From JANWJE01 sp044326545 (lineage in GTDB: Bacteria > Chlamydiota > Chlamydiia > Chlamydiales > Parachlamydiaceae): DNA of 9,323 nt. The position numbers were made by a program, and so were the translations under genes. Numbering within the stretch: the first letter of the stretch is position 1; every line of letters starts with the position of its first letter. The stretch covers positions 1-9,323 of the forward strand of contig JBIRBM010000049.1 of NCBI GenBank assembly GCA_044326545.1, in the 5' to 3' direction. Below are positions 5,002-9,323 of this stretch, piece by piece. The notes beneath the pieces were generated by a model. That model was not told where the DNA came from and did not search any database. It saw only the letters and a list, made by a program, of their open reading frames with translations.

Positions 5002-7971
5002 CTACTTTGTTTCTGCCCAAGTTTTTCCATATTTTGCCTCTACCAAACCTTTTAGATAAGGCTTGCTGGTAGGAAAAACATCTATAAAAGCTTCTTCCAT
5101 CGCATTTACAGCTTTTTCTATAAATTCATGAACTTTATCATCTGCCACCTCTAGAAGAATCTCGTCATGGATCACATTCACTAATTGGCATTCTTTGCTA
5201 AGGAAGGGAATAAGCCGAATAAGTGCATGTAAAGTGATCTCGGCAGCAGCTCCTTGAATCGGAAGGTTAAGAGCAGCTGTATAGCGATACCCAAGGCGTT
5301 CTCGGCTAAAGTCTCTTTCTCGACCACATGGCGTTCTGACTTTTCGGGAATATTCAGCAGCACTACCTGTTTGTTGTTGCCATTTTCGTAAGCCTGCATA
5401 GGTTTTGAAGAACCCCTCCCTATGGTTGGTGGCTTCTTCTAATGACATCTCTACGCTATATTGCTGTTTTGCATAGCGAGTCAGCCCGTTAGCGCCTTGT
5501 CCATATAAAAGTCCAAAAATCACAGCTTTAGCTAACTGCCTCTGTTCTTTGCCGATCGATTCTTTTGGAAACTTTAAGAGTGAGGAAGCTGTATTGATAT
5601 GAACATCGCCTCCCTCTAGATAAATACGAAGCAGCTCTACATCTTGCGTGACCATAGCAGCCACACGAAGCTCTTGTTGGCTATAGTCAAGCCCTATTAG
5701 GGTACACCCTTCTTTAGCGCAGAAAAGAGTGCGAAACTCTCCTTTTGGCATATTTTGCATGTTGGGGTTGTAGCTAGACATCCTTCCTGTAGAGGTATTT
5801 CCAAGAAAAAAGGAGCCATATAGTCTGTTGTTTGGAGCGTCGATAAATTTATAGAGTCCTTGTCCAAAAGAGCTTATGAGTTTTGCCAATTGCCTGTATT
5901 TCACAATCTTAGGAAAAATGTCATGCATCCCTTCATTTAACCGAAAAGTATAGGTGCTTGTGCTTAGCTGACCTTTAACCGTTCTTGTCCATGTTTCTAA
6001 ATCTTTTTGCTTTAATGCCTCTTGAAGCCATTTGCTAAGCTGTTTTGAGCTATTGATGTTAAGCAAAGTGCCAATAACTTCTAAAATTTCAGCTTCAATG
6101 ATAACTCTTTCTTTTTCCCAAGCGATAATAAACTGTTGGTGTTGAGTCACATTGAAGCCAATACCTGTAAGCTCCATTCTAGCTATAGGATATTGTGCAT
6201 CTCTAAGCAATCTATAAGCACGCACAAGCCCACGTTGTTGCAGTTGTTTCCACTGAATGGCAAATAACTTTACGGGAAGAACAGCATCAATGGCAGCATA
6301 TTCAAGCTGCTCTTTTGATAGCTCTTCTTGTGACCAGTCAGAGGTTTGCATTTCCTTGGATATCTCCAAGCCGAGTAATTCCTTAGCCAAGTCTTTTAAG
6401 CTAGCAGTGGTTGCCAAACCAAGCTCCGCTTTTAGCTCTCTTCGGTCTCCATGTAGGACGCGATCCGCTAACAGTGTACAGCCTAATTTCTTGAGAGCTA
6501 AGCCATGATGTAATAAGTGTTTCATTTCAAAAATGGCATTATGTGCGAGCATTGGTCGCCCTATTAGTGAATCGAGCAGGCTCAAGTTCTTTAGCTTCCT
6601 GACATCGAATATGAAGACGGTGTTGTTGCCATCAAAGATTTGAACTGTGCGAATCCATGATTTTTTTGGATCAAGTCCCGCTTGTTTATCGGCTCTAAGT
6701 TCTTGCATTTTAGTCGTTTCAATATCCAACCCAAAAATTTGTTGGGAAGAGAGCAGAGAAGCAACAGCCTTTAGAGCTTGCTCTTCAGTTTCGATATACT
6801 CAATGTGAATATCTTCTAATGCCGCTTTCTGCGTATTTGAGGACTTAATTTCAAGAGTAATACTTTGGACTAATGGCAACTGTTCCACTGTTTCAACCAT
6901 AAGAGGATGAAAATTAGGGACAGCAAGCTGAAGGTATGGTTCTTTTTTCTCAGAGTATTTCTGAATGCCACTGTTGACCCATGCTCGCAGGTTTATTCTA
7001 GCAAGAAAAGCATCAGCAGGACTTTTTGCATAAGGAGCAGGCCAAGGACATACTTTGGGATAAGCAGATCGCCAATGAATGAAAGCTTTTTTGCCCGCTT
7101 CATCAAAGTCTAATGCAAATAAAATCAATGGGGCTTGCTTGAGGAACTTATCTGTATTTGCATCGAGATAATTGCTGGCCCCGCCTGTTGCTAATACCGA
7201 GCAAATATCGCCAGCTTCTTGAGAGAGCAGCATAGCATCCAACTCAGCTTCCACAACTACAATAGGCAAGTAATTTGAGCCAAAGAGTAATGGGGTAGAT
7301 TGGCTTCCTGGAATGATTTGGTATTTAGCGTACTTGTCGTCTGGCTTCCATTTCGTTCTCCGCATCTTTATTTTAATAACCTGCTCTTCTTTGATATAAG
7401 GAATCACCAAGCCTTCTGGAAGGTAAAGTTTGTTGGAACCATTTTCTAAAGAAGGCAAACCAAGCAACTTTCTATCTATCCATTGGTCTTTTGAACAATA
7501 GCCAAGCAGATACTTTTCTGCTGTTTCAAGTGTTAAGCCTCTAGCTTTTGTTAGCTCTTGTGCCTTTGGTGCTTGCATCAAATAGCTATGGGATTCATTA
7601 CAAAAATCCTTGGCCCAATCCATCCAAAGCGAATTGAGAGCTATAGGTTTTTCTCTATTGCAAGGAAGAGCGCTTTTTGGCATCTCATTGCTCGGCAGTT
7701 GAACGATTAAAGAAGCCTCAGATTTGTGCATTTTCAAAAAATTCATGCAAAACTTCACGCTATTGCCACTAGTCTTACATTGACGGCATAAAAAACAGCC
7801 AAGTGTGCCGTTTCTCGATAAACGATTTGGCTGGATGATAAAGCGATCGTTTCCGCCACATAATGGGCAAGCCGAATGATATTCGCCATTTTGAGTAGAC
7901 GCTGCCAATCTGGGAACTAACCCTACCTTCTCTGCCAGTTCTACCAAGTTCAATCTTCTTTTTAAGTTCAT
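5002..7971 (-). CDS. Primase (zinc finger-TOPRIM)-3'-5' exonuclease-family A DNA polymerase fusion
   Basis: This 989-residue protein seems to carry several replication activities. Residues 35-65 hold a zinc finger (C35-x2-C38, C59-x2-C62, C65) of the CPxCGGxDRF type seen in phage and plasmid primases. Residues 150-300 form a primase core with a TOPRIM domain: catalytic E241 in VVVEAELDA and the DxD pair D288/D290 in ALDFDEAGKKA. Residues 395-580 are a DEDDy 3'-5' exonuclease: D416-x-E418, AHNAIFE (476-482) and Y558-A-A-I-D562. Residues 590-989 are a Pol I-like polymerase: STGRMSS (727-733), motif A LDYSQQELR (D762), motif B RQLAKAVIFGLLYG (811-824) and motif C VIHDEI (H935, D936). There is no 5' nuclease, unlike chromosomal PolA. 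Two motif positions differ from consensus: E482 where Asp is usual, and Ile818 where motif B often has Asn. The start follows AAGAGAAG at a good distance. Together with the DUF927 gene it forms an autonomous replication module. Confidence 0.92.
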   Translation of the reverse strand: MNLKRRLNLVELAEKVGLVPRLAASTQNGEYHSACPLCGGNDRFIIQPNRLSRNGTLGCFLCRQCKTSGNSVKFCMNFLKMHKSEASLIVQLPSNEMPKSALPCNREKPIALNSLWMDWAKDFCNESHSYLMQAPKAQELTKARGLTLETAEKYLLGYCSKDQWIDRKLLGLPSLENGSNKLYLPEGLVIPYIKEEQVIKIKMRRTKWKPDDKYAKYQIIPGSQSTPLLFGSNYLPIVVVEAELDAMLLSQEAGDICSVLATGGASNYLDANTDKFLKQAPLILFALDFDEAGKKAFIHWRSAYPKVCPWPAPYAKSPADAFLARINLRAWVNSGIQKYSEKKEPYLQLAVPNFHPLMVETVEQLPLVQSITLEIKSSNTQKAALEDIHIEYIETEEQALKAVASLLSSQQIFGLDIETTKMQELRADKQAGLDPKKSWIRTVQIFDGNNTVFIFDVRKLKNLSLLDSLIGRPMLAHNAIFEMKHLLHHGLALKKLGCTLLADRVLHGDRRELKAELGLATTASLKDLAKELLGLEISKEMQTSDWSQEELSKEQLEYAAIDAVLPVKLFAIQWKQLQQRGLVRAYRLLRDAQYPIARMELTGIGFNVTQHQQFIIAWEKERVIIEAEILEVIGTLLNINSSKQLSKWLQEALKQKDLETWTRTVKGQLSTSTYTFRLNEGMHDIFPKIVKYRQLAKLISSFGQGLYKFIDAPNNRLYGSFFLGNTSTGRMSSYNPNMQNMPKGEFRTLFCAKEGCTLIGLDYSQQELRVAAMVTQDVELLRIYLEGGDVHINTASSLLKFPKESIGKEQRQLAKAVIFGLLYGQGANGLTRYAKQQYSVEMSLEEATNHREGFFKTYAGLRKWQQQTGSAAEYSRKVRTPCGRERDFSRERLGYRYTAALNLPIQGAAAEITLHALIRLIPFLSKECQLVNVIHDEILLEVADDKVHEFIEKAVNAMEEAFIDVFPTSKPYLKGLVEAKYGKTWAETK

Positions 7972-7988
7972 TTGTCTTCTCTTGTGTT

Positions 7989-8221
7989 TTTAGGGTGAGA
8001 CTTGTGAGTCATGTGAGACACTTGTTCACAAGTAGGCAAAAAGGGAATGTTGCTTGTCCTACCAAATTAAGGAATAAATGAGACAGGGAGACACTTGTTA
8101 TTATTTTTCTGCTTTCGTCTCACTTGTCTCTCCACTTGCCAATTTTCAGGAGACTGCCATTTTCTGGTCTTTAAACTATTTTGAGTGGCAATCTCACCTG
8201 TATCACGTGTCTCACTAAAAA
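7989..8221. repeat. Symmetrical GTGAGAC/GTCTCAC motif array; candidate origin or operator
   Basis: The 250-nt gap between the helicase and polymerase genes holds repeated GTGAGAC cores. Left copies read GTGAGAC on the plus strand: 7995-8001, 8013-8019, 8078-8084 (first base A) and 8088-8092 (GAGAC). Right copies read GTCTCAC: 8117-8123, 8126-8130 (GTCTC), 8192-8197 (TCTCAC) and 8209-8215. Paired left and right copies share a midpoint at about 8105, so the region is a long imperfect dyad; the outer arms (about 7989-8031 and 8179-8221) match at most positions. CTTGT accompanies many copies, and ACTTGT-TC-ACAAGT (8020-8033) is a perfect small palindrome. Iterated motifs next to replication genes are typical of replicon origins, where an initiator binds. 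An operator controlling the downstream genes is equally possible, and part of the repetition could be relic coding sequence. Confidence 0.55.
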
Positions 8222-9323
8222 TTAATGATCTTGTAAACCATTTGATGGTATAGCCTTGCTCTTGGCCTGTTCCTCATACTCATTAAGTACTTTTGAAGTA
8301 AATCGATAGCAACGAGTAGGGCCAATACCTGGCAAACGTTCTCTTCTTGTCGTTTTGTTATCCGAGCTAGGCAATAGCAGACCGTGCTTTATGCAAATTT
8401 TGGCTGTATACGTAGGATCAATCCCTTTGCATATCTCGGTTTTAAATACCTCAGAGAAGACGTAAAATTCCCAAGAGCCTTCATCATCTTGTTTTTTGAA
8501 GCCTGCTCGCTGAATAATGGCTCGATCCGCTGCCTGATCCCATCTAGCAAAACGGCTATCACTATGAAGTTGAAAAAAGAGACGCACTTTTTCTAAGCCT
8601 GAGTCCTCTTCATGGGGTAATAAGGAGCCTCGACTAGAAATCCAGTCAATAAAACACTGATAAATGAGAGAGTAAGCGATTTGTTCAGGCCAACCAGTAA
8701 TACCCATTTTAGTTGCCAGCTCGCCAGCTGCTGCTATCAAGGCAAATCTTTTCGCAACACGTGTGACTTGTCCTGGCAGATTTGTCGCATTTTTTAGTAC
8801 TCGTTCCTCTACATGAACTTGAAAGCGATTCATTACTTCTGTTACGAAAAGAATTGCTTCTTTTGTTTGAGCAACCAGTATCGATAGAAAAGCTCGCGAA
8901 GCTACCCCATAATAGTTTTGGCTCATCTCGCTTAGATGGTCCGCTAATTGTGCACCAGTTGCCATTCCATGCAGTTCTTCAAAAATGCCATACCTTCCCA
9001 CTTCAGCATCGAGGTCAATGACTCGCACTTCTTGGCCTGCTCTAGCCTTTTTTCCTGTTTGCATAATGTGATGAGCTAAACTTAGTTCTCCTGTTGAAAG
9101 AAATAGCAGCTGCCAACGAATGGGGCTTCGGTATTGTCCTGCTCGATCAGCTCGTGTTTTACCTCCACCATTGGCCAACATGTAATACCATTTATCAAAA
9201 ATAACTTTTAGTTCTTGCCCATTCTCTCGTACATAATTGACGTACAGCACCGACTGTTGAACAGAAGTTGTTCCAGGCATCGCAACAACTATCCAGAATG
9301 TGTTCGTACGAATCAAAACAGCG
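8222..9323 (-). CDS. DUF927 helicase-like protein, C-terminal part (N-terminus outside window)
   Basis: About 367 codons of this gene are visible. The block YMLANGGGKTRADR (near 9190-9150) followed by FLSTGELSLAHHI, GKKARAGQEVRVIDLDAE, FEELHG and AQLADHLS is the signature of the DUF927 ATPase/helicase-like domain found in plasmid, ICE and prophage replication proteins, usually paired with a TOPRIM primase. Here the TOPRIM domain is in the next gene. The region after about 8890 is the helical C-terminal domain. It ends in a basic, winged-helix-like tail and an Arg/Lys-rich segment before the stop at 8224-8222. The Walker A motif should lie upstream of the window. The stretch just before YMLANG (about 9200-9310) matches the expected Walker B (DExGQ) region poorly, reading RENGQ; this could be divergence or local frameshifts. 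The protein presumably unwinds DNA for the primase-polymerase. Confidence 0.85.
   Translation of the reverse strand, partial: AVLIRTNTFWIVVAMPGTTSVQQSVLYVNYVRENGQELKVIFDKWYYMLANGGGKTRADRAGQYRSPIRWQLLFLSTGELSLAHHIMQTGKKARAGQEVRVIDLDAEVGRYGIFEELHGMATGAQLADHLSEMSQNYYGVASRAFLSILVAQTKEAILFVTEVMNRFQVHVEERVLKNATNLPGQVTRVAKRFALIAAAGELATKMGITGWPEQIAYSLIYQCFIDWISSRGSLLPHEEDSGLEKVRLFFQLHSDSRFARWDQAADRAIIQRAGFKKQDDEGSWEFYVFSEVFKTEICKGIDPTYTAKICIKHGLLLPSSDNKTTRRERLPGIGPTRCYRFTSKVLNEYEEQAKSKAIPSNGLQDH

Noticed and set aside
4194..5055. Plus-strand open frames over the HGGxSTG, 228-residue and polymerase genes
   Set aside because: They are antisense shadows of clearly recognisable minus-strand proteins and show low-complexity, Ser/Cys-rich translations.
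7989..8221. CRISPR array
   Set aside because: The repeated unit is only about 7 nt, occurs in both orientations and has irregular spacing, unlike direct CRISPR repeats with uniform spacers.
1..9323. tRNA, rRNA or tRNA-derived attachment site
   Set aside because: No cloverleaf-like segment or GTTCRANNC T-loop with matching stems was found between genes; the gaps are too short or AT-rich.

Overview
The window is a moderately AT-rich bacterial segment in which every supportable gene lies on the minus strand, so it reads from position 9323 down to 1. The gene families (an HGGxSTG small protein, a GrpB-GNAT protein, a SET-domain protein, an IS630-type transposase and a plasmid/phage-like replication module) suggest the accessory genome of a Gram-negative, probably host- or amoeba-associated bacterium, such as Legionella/Coxiella relatives, Chlamydiae, or Rickettsiales/Holosporales. 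This is an inference from gene content; no taxonomic marker is present.

Region 1 (about 9323-4048) is a mobile-element replication module. It starts with the C-terminal part of a DUF927 helicase-like protein, cut by the window edge. A 250-bp non-coding gap follows, filled with GTGAGAC/GTCTCAC motifs placed symmetrically around position 8105. Next comes a 989-residue protein joining a zinc finger, a TOPRIM primase domain, a DEDDy-type 3'-5' exonuclease and a family A DNA polymerase. Two small proteins of unknown role follow: a 228-residue one with a glycine-rich tail and an 87-residue HGGxSTG protein. The last three genes are tightly packed (7-nt gap, then an ATGA overlap) and are probably co-transcribed.

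Region 2 (about 4047-3894) is a short spacer with a 7-bp stem-loop and a possible -10 box. It separates the replication module from the cargo genes.

Region 3 (about 3893-136) is a five-gene cargo operon in which every junction overlaps by 1-4 nt (ATGA or TAATG). In order it encodes a GNAT acetyltransferase, a RimJ/RimL-type GNAT acetyltransferase, a GrpB-GNAT-DHFR/RibD triple fusion, a four-helix membrane protein, and a GNAT-SET fusion. Four GNAT domains sit in one transcript. The SET domain breaks off inside its active-site region at position 136, where an IS630-type insertion sequence begins; its transposase starts at 91 and runs out of the window.

The most notable items are the self-contained primase-exonuclease-polymerase fusion next to a helicase, the symmetrical motif array between them (candidate origin or operator), the triple-fusion enzyme, and the IS-truncated GNAT-SET gene.
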